From assembly GCA_944325665.1 (NCBI GenBank), contig CALVAY010000001.1, positions 62,001-126,000 on the forward strand: a stretch of 64,000 nucleotides of DNA, written 5' to 3'. The stretch is from Candidatus Gastranaerophilales bacterium. GTDB lineage: Bacteria > Cyanobacteriota > Vampirovibrionia > Gastranaerophilales > Gastranaerophilaceae. This document shows positions 63,860 to 64,000 of this stretch, in pieces (position 1 is the first letter of the stretch; every line of letters starts with the position of its first letter). The position numbers and the translations under genes are program-made. Under the pieces are notes generated by a model. The model searched no databases. It was not told the DNA's origin and was given only the letters and a program-made list of their open reading frames with translations.

Positions 63860-64000
63860 ATGAGAAGAGCTGATTTTAAAAGAAAATCAAGAGTTATTGT
63901 AGTTGACGATAATTACGATCATGCATCGGGTATTCGTGAATTAATTAATCTTGAGCAAGATTATGAAGTTATTGCAAATGCAGGAAATGTTAATGTTGCA
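63860..64000 (+). CDS. Response regulator receiver domain, 5' part
   Basis: 47 codons to the end of the window: MRRADFKRKSRVIVVDDNYD, with the acidic DD pair, then ASGIRELINLEQDYEVIANA. This matches the first beta-alpha-beta unit of a receiver domain, of the same type as the LuxR-family regulator at 17785-18477. GGAGGAG precedes the ATG. The output domain lies outside the window. Confidence 0.85.
   Translation, partial: MRRADFKRKSRVIVVDDNYDHASGIRELINLEQDYEVIANAGNVNVA

Overview
The window is a contiguous stretch of AT-rich bacterial chromosome that looks like a flagellated, fermentative, diderm member of the non-photosynthetic Cyanobacteriota (Vampirovibrionia/Melainabacteria, probably Gastranaerophilales). 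This is inference from several signs. The ATP synthase operon runs a-c-b'-b-delta-alpha-gamma, with two b-type subunits and no beta/epsilon genes, which is the cyanobacterial split arrangement. There is a SigF/SigB-like sigma factor and a HydG maturase for [FeFe]-hydrogenase. The flagellum has both P- and L-ring genes, which implies an outer membrane. Several lineage-specific proteins share a short N-terminal aromatic motif. No tRNA or rRNA gene, insertion sequence, prophage or CRISPR array was seen.

Layout. 1-5.7 kb: the end of accC, a tRNA nucleotidyltransferase, then a flagellin gene with a long leader; facing it is an operon of an exported TPR protein, fliW, csrA and a TPR gene, i.e. the FliW-CsrA-flagellin homeostasis module. 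5.7-18.5 kb: a small redox-type Cys protein, an SLH-domain surface protein, enolase with a Cys-rich tail, hydG, fusA, and rimM-trmD with a polysaccharide pyruvyl transferase. 18.5-19 kb: a 0.5-kb non-coding island rich in hairpins. 19-26.7 kb: typA, glyA-wecA, a SpoIID-like protein, HU, infC (with an ATT start) and a pilin-like protein. 26.8-35.2 kb: an eleven-gene minus-strand flagellar rod/ring/hook-junction operon (lytic transglycosylase, flgF, G, A, H, I, J, an unknown gene, flgN, K, L). 35.3-43.6 kb: lineage-specific genes, metG followed by a SigF-type sigma factor and prepilin peptidase, then a transporter-rlmH-pyrimidine phosphorylase operon. 43.8-49.8 kb: two TPR genes with a diguanylate cyclase, then a GT35 glucan-phosphorylase homologue that lacks the PLP lysine. 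49.9-58.5 kb: lysS, a lineage-specific membrane protein, xerC/D, ftsZ, GDP-fucose synthase, glutamine synthetase and another lineage-specific protein. 58.5-63.5 kb: the ATP synthase operon. The window ends inside a response regulator.

Most interesting points: the GT35 homologue with Ser in place of the PLP lysine; a motif [ST]F-x-x-A near the N-terminus of three otherwise unrelated orphan proteins; genes without a Shine-Dalgarno sequence that carry a -10 box exactly 6 nt before ATG (probable leaderless mRNAs, including the sigma factor gene); CsrA-type ACAAGGA sites ahead of flagellin; and the unexplained hairpin island at 18.6-19.0 kb.
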